A stretch of DNA of 64,000 nucleotides from Trogon surrucura (GCA_020746105.1 CM036620.1:45218706-45282705), one strand, 5' to 3'. Shown: positions 51,473 through 63,563, counted from the first letter of the stretch. Translations and numbers: made by a program. Notes: generated by a model not told the origin, from the sequence alone.

Positions 51473-54045
51473 CGTGGGGACCTCAGTCATATGACCTGTT
51501 GGGAGCAGTGCCTGGTCTGTACCCTTCCATGAATTGGGTGAGTGTTCCTGGGAGAACCCAGGTTGTCAAGAGCCCAAAATTAAGACAGGAAGAACACTGC
51601 TCCTGTTGAGTTTGTACAGATGTAGGCATTGAGCCTCAGGCTCACAGTAGGGATGAGAGGGGAGAGAGAGTAAAACAAAGGACCTTGCAGGGACACACGT
51701 GTCTGCTCTAAACGATTTTGTGTTTGACAGAAGCTGTTACCATTTTCCAGCATAACAATGCAAATTTAATGACAAATTCACCCAGTATGTCTGTCTTGGA
51801 AGATTTTTCACACCACCGTCCCACCTAGAACTAGATTTCTTCATTCTTTTTCCCTCCCTGGTGATCTTTGGATGGGGCTGTTGAGGGGAACCCTTTTAAG
51901 TGTGGTCCTGACAGACCTGGAGCAGATGCCCCCCTTTTAAGAAAAGGTAGCTGTTATCTCCATTTTACTAATTCTCGATTCCACAGATTTGCTTCCAGCT
52001 CTAGGGACATCCAGATTATGCTTTTACTTCCAGGTTTCTTTGTCATATAGCTCTTAAAATAATGAGATTTTTTATTGTTTTGGAAAAAAAAAAAACCCCA
52101 CACAAGAATGTGAAATGACAATTCTCATTCAGTACTCAGCCTAGTTGAGTGGCTTCATGTGGAACTACCTTACATGTACCAGTTCTCTCCAGCTTTGTTG
52201 CCACTGTGGCCAGCCTTTAAGACATGTCATGCTTTGAAGTGGCAGGTTCTTTTCTGTGTGGCAGATGTGTGGGGGCTTGTGCAGTTGACATGCCTTCCAT
52301 CCGGACAGGCTGGCATTTTCAAAAGAAGCTCCTGTAGTAAAAGTCTTACTGGCTTTGTGGAAGGAGAGTTAGCTTGTTGATCTGATCAGCTAGGGAAATA
52401 TACCAATAGCAAAATTAGCAAAAATCTACGCTTTTCTTGGAAATATCTTGAGTTTTGCAAGTATCAGTCATGTAGTAAAGTGACTTTTATGAAATTGCTG
52501 TGTTCTTCCCCATGTTGAACTTGCGTCATTCTTTTATATGTAGTGTAAGCTGATGGGCTGATTCAGGGGAACATAATAACCCTGTCAAAGAGGAACCAAA
52601 GCTTCATCTATAATAATATGCATAGAAAGTTTTAGAATTTAATACCAGTGTTTATAGAATGAATGTATTTACATATCTGTGGTATAAGGAAACCAGTGTC
52701 AAATCAATGTGTATAGCTGTTACGTATGTTTTAACTGTGTATACTTGTTTTTCTGATATTTTATTCTTGTAATTTTGTGCCAAAGAGAAGACTATAGAAG
52801 ATACTACTGTTAGTTTCCTGTAACTTTGTATAAACATACTTAAAATCTGTGCTATTGTGGACTATGGTGCACCTATTAACAGAAGACCTGAAAGTAATTT
52901 AGATAAAATCTCCTAAGATAGGAGTTCTTATGTCATTCAGATTACACTTAACATTCCAGTGAGCTTAATGAACAACGTTTTGAAGGCAAAAAGCAATGGA
53001 TATTATTACACCATACTATATACGTGTTGAAACTTTACAAGTATGTTAGAAATTTTGGAGGAACATGTAATTAGACTTTGTCATAATGCTTGTGTAATAA
53101 GGGACAGCTCAAGTTCCCTGTGCAACCTGAATTTAACAGAATTAAGAAACCTGTTGCAGTACACAGATGGCGTCTGAATGCATGAAGTTTCTAGCTCCTA
53201 TTGCAAAATTGGGATCAGTGCCCCCTAGAAGTATTCCAAGGTAGCATGAGCTAGTTAGTAAAGAGCATTCGTCTCTGTTGAACTCGGATATCTCTGCAAA
53301 AACACCCCGGTGTCCCCAGGTCCACCCTGCTGCACCAAGCTACCCAAGAAGGCACAGGGCCAGCATAGCTCTGGTTACTGTACCAGACAGACAGTAGTCC
53401 AGACTGTTAGACAGAGGCATTGAATATTAAAATACAATATTATTATAAATCAAATTATTATTAACATTTATTAGAATAATTCAGACTCCTGCAGTTAACC
53501 AGCTGGAAGAAATCCGAAGCTTCCCCCCCACCCACCCCTTTCCAAGGAAATCTGTGCGCAGGCTGACTAGTATACCAAATTTCAGCCAGATGTGAATTAA
53601 TACTCCTAAGTTATAAATGCTTGAGAAACAGAGTGCATAGTAGAAATGACAGATCCAGCACAGGAATGCCAGGAGCTGCTGTAATAACTTAATATTTAAG
53701 ATGCAACAAAATCAGAAATATGCACCCTTAGATTTTCATGTTTCAGAAGATTATGAGAGATGCGTTGCTTCTGCAGACAGATTCCCAGTGATTTTTATAG
53801 CTACAGCACTAGCAGGTCTTCACATGCCTACAAGAGTAAATCAATTTTTAAAGAGGTAGTGTACTTGAAAGTAGCTATCAGTTTGGTTGTGGGTTTTTTT
53901 TCCATATCTTTATTACAAGCATTATAAACTTTGAAGTGCTCTCTGCTGGAGTAGAGTTCCCTGAAACAGACATCTCGTTTGTAGTTAATGTGTCTAGTAC
54001 CTTGGTTGGTCCTTCTCAGGCTGGGAACCCTTAAAATCATAAGGT
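51473..54045. other. Non-coding DNA between two CR1 copies
   Basis: AT-rich sequence without recognisable exons. A C-rich run (CCCCCCCCACCCACCCC) lies at about 53,523-53,539. The remaining frames are short and motif-free. Confidence 0.5.
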
Positions 54046-54047
54046 AA

Positions 54048-54224
54048 CACAACAGGCTGCCCAGGGAGGTTGTGGAATCTCCTTCTTTAGAGACATTCAA
54101 AACCCGCCTGGACGTGTTCCTGTGCGCTCTACTGTAGGTGATCCTGCTCCGGCAGGGGGGTTGGACTTGATGATCTTTAAGGTCCCTTCCAACCTCTAAC
54201 ATTCTGTGATTCTGTGATTCTCTG
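54048..54224 (+). mobile_element. CR1 non-LTR retrotransposon, short 3' fragment
   Basis: A plus-strand CR1 truncated to its last 175 or so bases. It starts in the ORF2 tail (AACAGGCTGCCCAGGGAGG), reads through CTGCTCCGGCAGGGGGGTTGG and the conserved GACTTGATGATCTTTAAGG, and ends in CCAACCTCTAAC followed by two or three ATTCTGTG units. The intact terminal repeats and close agreement with the 51-kb copy point to a related, fairly young subfamily. It lies in opposite orientation to that copy, about 2.6 kb away. Confidence 0.95.
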
Positions 54225-57200
54225 AAAATGTTCGTTTATAAGTTTTTGATGACATTAATTGTAGCATCTGAGGTCAGCATCTGAGGATTGTTATCCTTTT
54301 CATTCTATGAAAGCCTTGAGAAAGGGGGAAAAGCCATTTATTAAGAGAGTTGTTACTGTTGTTTGGAGACATCCTCTGTCTTCCATACTTCATAGCTGAT
54401 TGCAAGCATTCAAATTTTTTCTGTCATGAAACACTATTGAAAGAAGGATTCAGAAAGAAGTTTGCAGGAAGTGGGGTAATGGGCATATTGTAAACTCTTC
54501 ATTCACGTAACGGATAAAGATGTTTACTGGGTAGCAACAGGTTACAAGCGTGGCTACATTCAGATCACAAATAGGTATAATATTTATGGCAATAAATGCA
54601 GCAAAAGCAGTAGTCCTTGCCATCCCTTAGAGAACATTGAACAGTATAGATCCAAGAGACTTAGAAATTCAGATATAATGGGATGTGCCTGATCCTGGTA
54701 AGGAACATTCTTCCTGTATTTCCTAGTAAAATTTAAACATAATCTGAATAGTAGTTTTCATACTTGTCTGTGACTGATGTTAAAACTTGCATCTTGCGTG
54801 TTAAGGCATTAAAGCTCACGTCTGTAGCCAGTAAAGTAATCTTTGATAATACAAGTGGAAAATGGATAATAAAGTTATGTTCATTAGTAACGAACAGAAT
54901 TTGAATGTAGAGGTCTCCAAGGATGAAAAAAAAATGTTCTCCTTCCATCATTTCTGGAAGGCATTTTGTGTAATGCCAAAATTCCTGTATAAATAGGTAT
55001 AAAAAATTGAGTAGTCAGAAAGTTAGACTAGTCAGCTCAAATATTTTGAGTAGACAATATTTTTTCTTCATGCTGTAGAGCTCTGAGAGGAATTGAGATT
55101 CTGGATTCATGAATAAAGTGTAAAACAATCTTATTTTTTTTAAGAATCTGTGGTTTAGTAACCTGTGTAAATTTACATCAATACTGTAAAATTTTGTATT
55201 TGTTAGTATGTCAAGTAACAGCATTTTGATTACAAAACTAAAGTTTGTAAATACTGGAATGTGTTAAAACAGTGTCACACTTTTTCTTTTTTTTTAACTG
55301 TAAAAGATCCTAACTGACTACTGCAGATGGATTTCCAGAATGAAACAGTGGATCACTTCCTGTGAATGGTTACAAGTTTAGAATTATTGCATAAAACATG
55401 TTAAGGTTGTAATGAAAAATAAACCATAAGCTGCTTGCTGCTCTCATTTCTGGTAGATCGTAGCTCTTACAGGAAGTCAGAGTTCTGCTTCTGATGATGG
55501 TGATATAATCGTATTTGTGGTAGAACATTTAGTGGCATAAATATGTTTGATGGGTTTTTTTCCCTATTTCTATTAGGAAAACTAGTCTGCCATCACATGC
55601 ATGCTCATCGGTTTCTTGCAGATTTTATAAAAAATAATAATCTCAAACTGGTAAATATTTTGTCAACTCTTTTCACATTCTGGTTTTCCCTGGGAATTTC
55701 ATGAGCTGATTTAAACCAAGGAAAAAACCTGGCTATGCAAAGAAGATAGCTGACAGTGGCCACACATACAGACGTTGTCAATTAAAGCAAAGAACTTCTA
55801 CACCGTTCTCCTTAAGTGTAGTGAGTTTTCTATAGGTGTGCTCCAGTGACTTAAGACAGGTGCTTGCAGAGAGGAGCTGGGCTTCTGCATGTTGCATTTT
55901 CTCCTGCACACGCTATCGCAGTTAAAGCCGGCCCTGACAGTCTTGTGTCCACTATACTGGCAGTTCAAACCAAGTTTTGTCTTTAAAACTTTTCAGTGCA
56001 AAAAAACCCCAAACCCCGAACCAAAACACCCTCTGAGCTAACTCCTGGTTTAGGGAGGAGGATTGTGGCACGTGGAGGAGGAGGATGAAAGCTGAAGTTG
56101 ATGGTGCTGTGCTGAAATAAGGGTGATGTATCTGGATTTACAAGCTTACCTAATGGACAGTGCGCTGCTACTCCGTTGTGCTGAGAGGGACATTGATGAC
56201 AAGCTCTTGTTTCAGATGTACTGGCTGTAGTAGGCATTACTTGTCTCATACGAAAATATTTTTCTGGCAGGATTTGTCTGTGTTTGATTTCTTTAAATCA
56301 TAGTCTTAAAAAAAACCCAATACAAATCCAAGTAGCATGAACAAGGTGGTGTTTTGGAGTTTGTATAATTATTTGTAGCTCAGTGAGCTGGCCTGTATTT
56401 ATTTCATAAATGTGCTTAAAATATGTTTAAAATGAGAGGAAAAACATCAAGTTAAAACGTCTTCAATGCATGTAGTTTACATTTAATATCTTAATGTGCT
56501 ATGTATTCATTAATTTAATAGAAAAACACCATCTGTATAAAAAAGATCAAATAAAATAACTGCTATTTTTTCCTCATATTGAACAAAGTAGTTGCGACGT
56601 AGCATACAGCAGGAAGAGCAAATGTCTTCCCCCTCTTTTCCCCCACCTCTGTCATCTGGGGTACACTTTTCTTTTATACTCTGTCTTTAACCACCGTGGT
56701 ACTGGGCAGAGTGATTTTTCTCTAAGGGGCAGCTGGTTGTGTATTTCCGAGCTGTGCTGAATTCTTTGATTGCATTTTGCTAACTGTGTTATCCATGATT
56801 ACTGGTGTGGGAGAGATGCGTGCTGGATGCACGAAGGCTCCGTGCTTTTTTTCCACTTGCCTTTTTCTGAAGTCTTCCTGACTTTCCTATCACTTCTTCA
56901 TATCTGCTGTGATTTTTATTTTTACTTCCTTATTTTTTCCCCGTTGGCTTTTTTGGTTGCTTGGTGAGTTGTGTTGTTTCATTCCTCAACCAAGACTTGA
57001 GCTCCTTTTTGGTGTATCTTTACTATCTCAGTGGAGCCAGCAGTGCTTTGACTTGGACTCATCTTTGACTGGACAAGACCACTTAGTTCTCATTCAGACC
57101 AGTGGCTTGACGACTAGGCATTTTTTTGAAGCAATGTATCTTGATTTAAAGGGGACAACAGGAAAAAGTCTCGAGGCACTTCTGGATTTGCAGAGAGATG

Positions 57201-60200
57201 TGAGCAGCAAGGCCTTCTGTCCTTCAGCCTTCCTCTCCATCACTGCTTTCTCCCCCAGTTGATAATCACCTTTTTGTTAGTTCAGTTTAGTCTCAGTGAA
57301 CGCTTGAGATTGGCTCAATTCCTTTCTGGGAAACAAAAAAACCCCCTCAAACTGCCTTTTAGTTCAGTGCCCTGCTAGAAAATATACTGAGTTATGGGAC
57401 TGCAGATTTCCATGTAGATCCTGTCTTGGGTGAAGTAAGTGTCACCAAACAGAGAGGACAAGCTGTGCTGAGGGTGTCCTGTGAGAGCTGTACATACCGG
57501 CCTCAGCAAGAGCAGGGCTGTTTGCAGGATTAACTTTAAAGAATTTCCTCAGTACTTAATCCATAGCAGCTGCTGATGTGCTGTTTGGTGCATCTCCTTT
57601 TAGTGTTACTGCTCTTCTGTCAGTCCCAGCCTTTCCTAATCCAAAGTCAGTATTGGTGTGGATGGTGAGGTTGGAAAATACTGATTTAGGAAATGAAAGG
57701 TAGCTTACTTGCTATCTTGAGGAACCAGGACCTTGCCACTTTGCACTGGAACCTATACGTTTATGCTTTGCGCTTTCAAGTTGATGTGGGAGGAAGGATC
57801 AAATCCTCTTCAAATTTCAGATAATTGTTAAGTAACTTATTCTAAGATTAAATTTGCATTTTTAAAGGAAAGCTATGAGCCTTGAAATGTTTCAATTACT
57901 AATACTTTTTGGCTTCAAAATGCCTTCGGATTACCTGTGAGCTCCTCTAAAGAGATACTGTGGAGGTTGTGGCTAATTATGGTAACTGCATATTAGCATT
58001 GTAATTTGCTAGCTTTGCCTTCCTCAAACAATAATAAAAAAAGGCAAAACAAAACTTATTTCACAAAGTCTGTATCTGTGAAGTAGACAAGATGAATCTT
58101 GAAAGTATTTATTAAGAGTCTATCATAAAAGATTGGTGCCTATCTGAGCAGTTTTGGTAACCCAGTTCTAGAACTACTTTGTTATTATTTCCCTTTTTGC
58201 TTCAAAACCTGAGCAGGAGCGTAGAATGACTGGCATAAAATAAAATACTGAGTTTTGCTGGCAGATAAAGGTGGATACTGTACTATAAAATTAAGATATC
58301 CAACTGAACTTCGCTTGCTTTCTGAATAAGTGTGGTGCTGCATAGATATGAACAAAAACCTCACACTTCAGTTTTTTTGAGGCTTTTTGTTTCTAGCCTT
58401 CTAGGTTCAAATCCTTTCCCTTATATAGGAGCTCCCCATGAGTGTCATAGAGAAGATTTTTAAAGAAGTCTGTGCTCGGTGACAGGAGAGGATAAGAAAG
58501 GAAAGTTGTTCCTCCCCCATTACTACCCTAAATCTTAGGACAGAGTTATGCTCTGAGGCTTGAACCCATCTTGAGCTAACAGTTCACTGCTGCCAGAAAA
58601 ACATAACCCAAAACAAAACAGGTAGAGGAGAAAAGGGCATAGTTTTCTGTTGGATTATCCAGTTCAATCAGCTCCCCATTCAGATGGATGGGGTAGTAAA
58701 GGGGAGGGAGGGAAAGGCAGGACTGACTGGCTTGCAGCAGGGGAAAGTTAGTGCAGGGTGTCTGCTTTTTGGAGTCAGACTGTGAGATTATCTTCAGCCT
58801 GTGTTTCCAGCATTGATGCACCTGTGATCTTTCAAAATCGTCCATGATATTTTGCAGCCTTTTTTTAGCATTCAACTGAAAGCATTCATGGTGACGGAAT
58901 AGCTTGAGTTACTGCATTGAATAGCTGATTTTGGTGCCCCACCTCAATCTCTTGTTCCTTAACGTTTTTTTCTTTGTGCGTGGAATGTATGTAGGGCATG
59001 GTAGCATTAGTTAAACACGTACATAGACGGTTCCAGTATCAGTGAAAGGGAAGGTTTCAGTGCTGACATGCAGTGTATTTGTTATTTATTTACTTTTGGG
59101 GCTACACAGTGAGATACGAGAGTCAACTTGTCCTGCTGTTACTTGAGCCTTAGTACGCTTACTGTGCACATTAGTGCAAGTGCTGTGAAAAAAATCCAAC
59201 AAAAAACACCTAAAAATGCTCCAATAGACTCATAAACCTTAGCAGCTGTAGGGGCTTTCTCCACAGAAAAAAAATAAATAGAGTCTACCCCGATCGCCCT
59301 GTGAGTTTGCATTCTGTGGCTTGCTGTTATTGTGCCCTGGCAGCACAGAGCATGATCCTGCCCGAAAAGCACGCTGCAGGGCAATCTGGACCACAATTTG
59401 TCCTCTCCCCAAAACCCTACAGTTCAATCTCGTACTCCTCCTGCTTTCAGAGATTATTTACTCCTTAAAAACATCTCTCAAACAGCTGCACACAGGCAAG
59501 CATTTTTAAATAACATGGCTCCTTTAGTAGGTAGTCTTTAGAACAGAGTGAGATGAGCTAAGCTTGATTTTCACAGAGCTGAACATTTGCCCAGTTCCTC
59601 TGTAGCATACACCCCTAAGGAAAAATGACAGTCTGCAATCACTTTGGCATAGCTAGATGCCATGTAAGTGTCATACAGTATCCACAGTTGGTTACTCACT
59701 GCTTTTTTTTTGTTATAACTGCTCTGCTATTTGCTTATTGTTCCTTGAAAGAATAATTGTTTTGCTTGGCTTGGCTTCAGGTAGTGCTTGTGTACTTCTA
59801 TTATTTGCTGCTCACAATTGTGCATGTTTGTAGTAATAGGTGGTTGCATATTTCTGTGAGAAATGATGAGGAAGTATTTTGAAAGAATGAGAAATGAAAG
59901 GCCCAAGCCTTTATTCTAAAAATAAAAAATGTGTATGTTTTGCTCTCAACATAGGAGTCTTTTTGCTGCCTACTGCTACGGTGATGAACAAATCCAGGCA
60001 ATGATGAGCAAAACTGGTTGAGGCATCCCTTGTCTCTCCTAGTACTGTATTTTTTGCAAGTCTGCAAGGGAGGTGGAGTGAGGGCAAAATTCAAGGAAGA
60101 GAGAGACCATGTAATCCTGTGGCCTGACAGGGAGCAAAGGCTGGGCAGAAGGAATAGGTGTGCTCCTGATACGTTCGTTTGTGTTAATGTGACTTTACTG

Positions 60201-61250
60201 TTTGCCAACCAAATGGATATTTGAAAGAGAAGGTGGACAGTGGAGAATATCAGCTCAAACCTATCATGGCTGTTTGAAATAAGGCACATCTGATAAATGG
60301 TATCTCTGTAAGGTCATTCTGCATTTTAGTTGTTTTACTGCAGGCTCTCGCGAATTGATTTAAAACTTGTCTTGAGAGGTCAGGTTTGTTCCTCGGTTTT
60401 GTTAAGAGAGCTGTTAGACATGATGTGAGGCTGCACAGCCTTTTTGAGCAGCAAATCCCTGCCAAAAGACCTCCAGTTACCGGCATTAAAGGAATATGCT
60501 CTTGATGTGTGCACCTATAGCCTAGTGGGAAGGAACAGCACTTGGCTTCTTGGCACTGACCCTGTGCTGGTGGTTGTTCTGAAGCTTGCTTGAATTTTGA
60601 ATGAGTGCACAAGTGTCTCCATTTTGAAGTGCAGTTTGTTTCAAAACAATGTACTAAGAAGCATATTTCTTCTAATATCGTTTAGCTTCAACTATTAATT
60701 ATTTGAGTGACAGTAAAGGAGAGAGTGTGGTACGGCAACAAACAAACTAGTTTTTATTTAGAGAACATATTAACATTACTGAGCAAAGCATTGAAACGTC
60801 TGATGTGCATCCCTCTTTGCAAAGCACCAAGATAACAGTGTGTCTTTAGTGCGATATTTGTATTTCAGCACCTTTGCTGAGATACAGTTGAAGTGTAAAG
60901 GTAAGAATATGCTGAACTGTTTTGCAGAATTAGATGGGAGATAAACACCAGCTTTAGTGCACCAAGAGCTACATGTTTATTGATAAAGCTAAGACTGTCA
61001 GCAGATAAAATTTTGTTTTCCACAATACTCTTCATTTTCCCATTTTAATATAAAGTGCTTTCAAAAACTGAACCTGTAATGTAATTTGATTCAACTGAGG
61101 GGAGGGAAAAATAAGAGACAGGAAAAAAATGAACAGATTTTTTTAGAATTTCTTTTGAACGTATTTTTTGTTTAGTTTGTTTATACTTGACTATTGGTTT
61201 GTAGTGAACCATCCACACTTCTTGCTAGATGACAGTACTGCATTCAGGAG
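54225..61250. other. AT-rich non-coding DNA, no gene seen
   Basis: No coding exon is convincing. The longest frame, minus 59801-60289 (162 codons), is Ser/Phe/Leu-rich without motifs. The plus frame 56909-57262 (117 codons) begins with a hydrophobic stretch derived from T-rich DNA and also lacks family features. No RNA gene or mobile element is recognised. Confidence 0.5.
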
Positions 61251-61275
61251 GTATTGACTCTTCTTCTTAATTCAG

Positions 61276-61290
61276 TGCAGGATGAACAAG
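61276..61290 (+). other. Possible 15-nt microexon (unproven)
   Basis: A pyrimidine-rich acceptor, CTCTTCTTCTTAATTCAG, is followed by 15 bases (TGCAGGATGAACAAG) and then the donor AAG|GTAAGT, which matches the consensus. Fifteen bases preserve reading frame and fall in the size range of vertebrate neuronal microexons. A TGC word, the type bound by the microexon regulator SRRM4 (nSR100), lies about 35 bases upstream. No flanking exons are identified, so this rests on splice-site strength alone. Confidence 0.2.
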
Positions 61291-63074
61291 GTAAGTCAAT
61301 GTGTAAAAGTTCATTCTCAGTAAAGTAGAAGATACTTATAAAGAGAATAGATAATCCAGATAAATTGCAGGTTCAGAGTAACTGCTGCCTTGTACTTAAA
61401 TATTTTCTGAGACTACATTAGGATACGAAGTTAAAACAAACAAGTGTGCTTTCATTTCTGGGGCTTTGTTCCAGGTTCATGCCAAACATGAAAACACTGA
61501 ATCCCGTGAATTTCTACCAGGCTGTTTCTGTGGCATAAGGGGAGGTTTTGTCAGTCGGTATTTCAGAAATACTAACAAATCCCCTGTTGGAAGCATTTCT
61601 TAAGTTCCAATGCCCCTTTAAATATCGATGTGAGAATTTTGTTGTGCTTTTTTTCTAAAAAAACCATGACACAATCTGAGAAGGAGTCTTCCAAATGCTC
61701 CTCAACAATGTCTTACCCTGCTGTAGGTGGTTTCACTGCTGCTTCTCGGCAGCTTTTGCAGAAACAGAGCTCGTTCTCCATTTCAAGGGGGATGCCTTAT
61801 CTCCTTAAAATGGCAGTTGTGGAAGGGATTGCTGTTGTGTCAACCCAGATGTGGGGTTTTTTAGAAAAAAACGACCTGGATCAGAAGCTTTCATAGACTC
61901 AAAGTGGCGTAGACTGTGTTACACAGAAAGCAGGAGTCCTTGTCTGGGCAAGACTTTCCTTGAGGCCTTTTCCCATCAGCAAAATCTCCTTACGTTTTCC
62001 TGACCGAGATACCACAAGCAGTGTCCATAGCGTTCTGAAGCCTCAAAAGACTTTGAATATTCTCTGTGTTCAGCCTGTGGTCAGTCAGACATTTGTTGGG
62101 GGTCAGCATACCACACTCATACCATGGTGGGCCTGTTTTTTACGTTGTGTGCCAAATACCGCCATACAGTTACTGCTGCAGCGGCCCCAAATGGCCATGA
62201 AGAGTTGGGCCCCACACATGCTCTGTGGTGCAGGTTTCTGAAGTTTATTTTTATGAGGAACCTCCATTACTTCACACATTCTGAAATTATTTTGTATTTT
62301 AGTCACAATAGCATTCATCTGGTTGAATTCGATACTTGCTGAAGTTAAATCTTTAAAGTGCTCTGTCATGACATAAATCCGCAGAAGGAGAAATGCGTGC
62401 TAGCGGGTGTCATCCCGCAGTGTTCAGTGAAGGCCTTTTTTGTCGTTGTGGTGCAGGAATAAAATGTAAAGTAAACTGAATAGTTTGGGGGACTCTAGTC
62501 TTGTTGCTACCTGTGGCATGTTTAATAGTCAAAAAACTGTGTACTGCTTCATGGAGGACTTACAGGCACAGTGGTACAAGGATGTGACTAGAAGATGGGC
62601 TTATTTTTGGAAACCTAATTATAACAGTATCGTTTTACTTTTCCGTTATTGTTGCCCAAGGTTTGTCATGTTTCTAGTGTTGCTATTAATGTCTTCCTAA
62701 ATGTCAAATTCAAACTGCTGATGGTGATCATCTCAGATCATATTGCTAAATATATGCATGCTCTTGAGAATGTCTGATGCAAATGTTATGCCAGACCCTC
62801 TACATATGCATATTAGAAGTCTTCTTATGCTAAATAGCTGCTATCAAATGTATACTTAACTATTCTCCTAAGTGGTATATGAAACAAATTGAGACTTTTT
62901 TTCTTTTTTTTTTTTTTTACAGGAGACCTCATACTATTGTAATATGCTAAATGATCTCTGATAGGCAAGATCTTGTTTCTGAATAATTGTGACACTAAAT
63001 GCTGCTAAGTAAAAAATTCCAAATATATCTTCACTGATGAACTGAAAGCTAATGTCATTTCCTTCTAAATGTTG
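61291..63074. other. Non-coding DNA up to the retroviral insertion
   Basis: Frames of 70-93 codons occur without motifs. A long polypyrimidine tract ending in TTACAG (62895-62922) looks like a strong plus-strand splice acceptor about 150 bases before the provirus. The six bases just before the LTR (ATGTTG, 63069-63074) would be the left copy of a target-site duplication if the provirus made a six-base one. The right copy is outside the window. Confidence 0.45.
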
Positions 63075-63375
63075 TGTAGAGGAATTTCTTGTGGAGCAGA
63101 GGCGCGGTATTACTTTAAAAACGTGGACAACCCAGCTTAGGCCTAAACAAAGGCTCTGTCCTTGAAGCTGCCTTGGAACACGGGGAGGAGGAGGTTTTAT
63201 CTGTTTTGTGAGAGCTTTGCGAGATGCTTGGCTGGAGGTGCTGGGCCCGGGGGGAGAAGGGGGGGCGAGAGCTGCCTGCACAGTGGAATGGCACTGCTCA
63301 ATAAAACGCTGGCGCGTGTAAACCTGTAACTGACCAACTCTGTGAAGGGGCAGGCGCGGGGACACTGCTGAACTG

Positions 63376-63382
63376 TATATAT
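63376..63382 (+). promoter_or_regulatory. TATA box of the LTR
   Basis: TATATAT within TGTATATATTGAG lies about 93 bases before the LTR end. Transcription would start some 25-30 bases downstream, near 63403-63412, which makes U5 about 60 bases long. Confidence 0.55.
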
Positions 63383-63397
63383 TGAGCTGTCCGGAGC

Positions 63398-63403
63398 AAT
63401 AAA
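63398..63403 (+). terminator. Polyadenylation signal of the LTR
   Basis: AATAAA lies 16 bases after the TATA-like box and about 72 bases before the LTR end. In a provirus this signal acts in the 3' LTR; in the 5' LTR it lies at or before the transcription start and would be left out of viral RNA. Confidence 0.6.
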
Positions 63404-63477
63404 GGGAGGACGATCTGTAGCCATATTGGTGTGATGATCGTTAACTTGGCCGGCTCTCCGAAGGGACCCTCTTCATC

Positions 63478-63495
63478 TGGCGCCCGAACAGGGAC
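63478..63495 (+). promoter_or_regulatory. Retroviral primer binding site, tRNA-Lys3 type
   Basis: TGGCGCCCGAACAGGGAC is complementary to the 3' end of tRNA-Lys3, the primer used by lentiviruses and MMTV. All 18 bases match the known site. It starts two bases after the LTR, the usual spacing. Minus-strand DNA synthesis would begin here. Avian alpharetroviruses use tRNA-Trp instead, so this element belongs to a lysine-primed (ERVK-type) lineage. Confidence 0.97.
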
Positions 63496-63500
63496 CCTCT

Positions 63501-63563
63501 ATGGACGCTTAAATGCGGATTGCTTAAATGTGGGAAGACTCCGAAGCATCGGACGTGAGCTGA
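63501..63563 (+). promoter_or_regulatory. Three abutting upstream ORFs in the viral leader
   Basis: Three tiny ORFs follow one another without a single base between stop and next start: 63501-63512 (3 codons plus stop), 63513-63527 (4 codons plus stop) and 63528-63563 (11 codons plus stop). The first two junctions both read GCTTAAATG. No other ATG occurs before the gag start at 63671. Short upstream ORFs in the leader of Rous sarcoma virus are known to affect translation and RNA packaging; a like role here is inference. Confidence 0.6.

Larger units (their letters stand above)
63075..63475 (+). mobile_element. 5' LTR of an endogenous retrovirus (ERVK-like)
   Basis: The LTR spans 401 bases from TGTAGAGGA to CCCTCTTCA. 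The ends form an imperfect inverted repeat: the reverse complement of the right end, TGAAGAGGG, matches the left end at 7 of 9 positions. It is followed after two bases by a primer binding site, which fixes the right edge. A TATA-like TATATAT lies at 63376-63382 and a polyadenylation signal AATAAA at 63398-63403; a second AATAAA occurs at 63300-63305. The tight spacing of TATA box and AATAAA puts the signal in U3, just before a short R, as known for betaretroviruses. The LTR would drive and end proviral transcription. Composition is GC-richer than the host flank. The left edge is inferred from the inverted-repeat match. Confidence 0.88.

Noticed and set aside
56909..57262. 117-codon plus frame with a hydrophobic start, resembling a signal or membrane segment
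   Set aside because: The hydrophobic part comes from T-rich DNA (TTT, CTT and TGG codons). No downstream domain and no gene context.
58405..58425. GGTTCAAATCC word resembling a tRNA T-loop
   Set aside because: The flanking bases do not form the five-base T stem, and no anticodon or acceptor stem is present upstream.
59801..60289. 162-codon minus-strand open frame, the longest in the window
   Set aside because: Ser/Phe/Leu-rich with no motif or family resemblance and no splice or promoter context. A few such frames are expected by chance in 64 kb.
62934..63365. 143-codon minus-strand frame across the LTR boundary
   Set aside because: It spans host flank and LTR and is Pro/Ser-rich from the C-rich complement of the LTR. 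It is not a gene.
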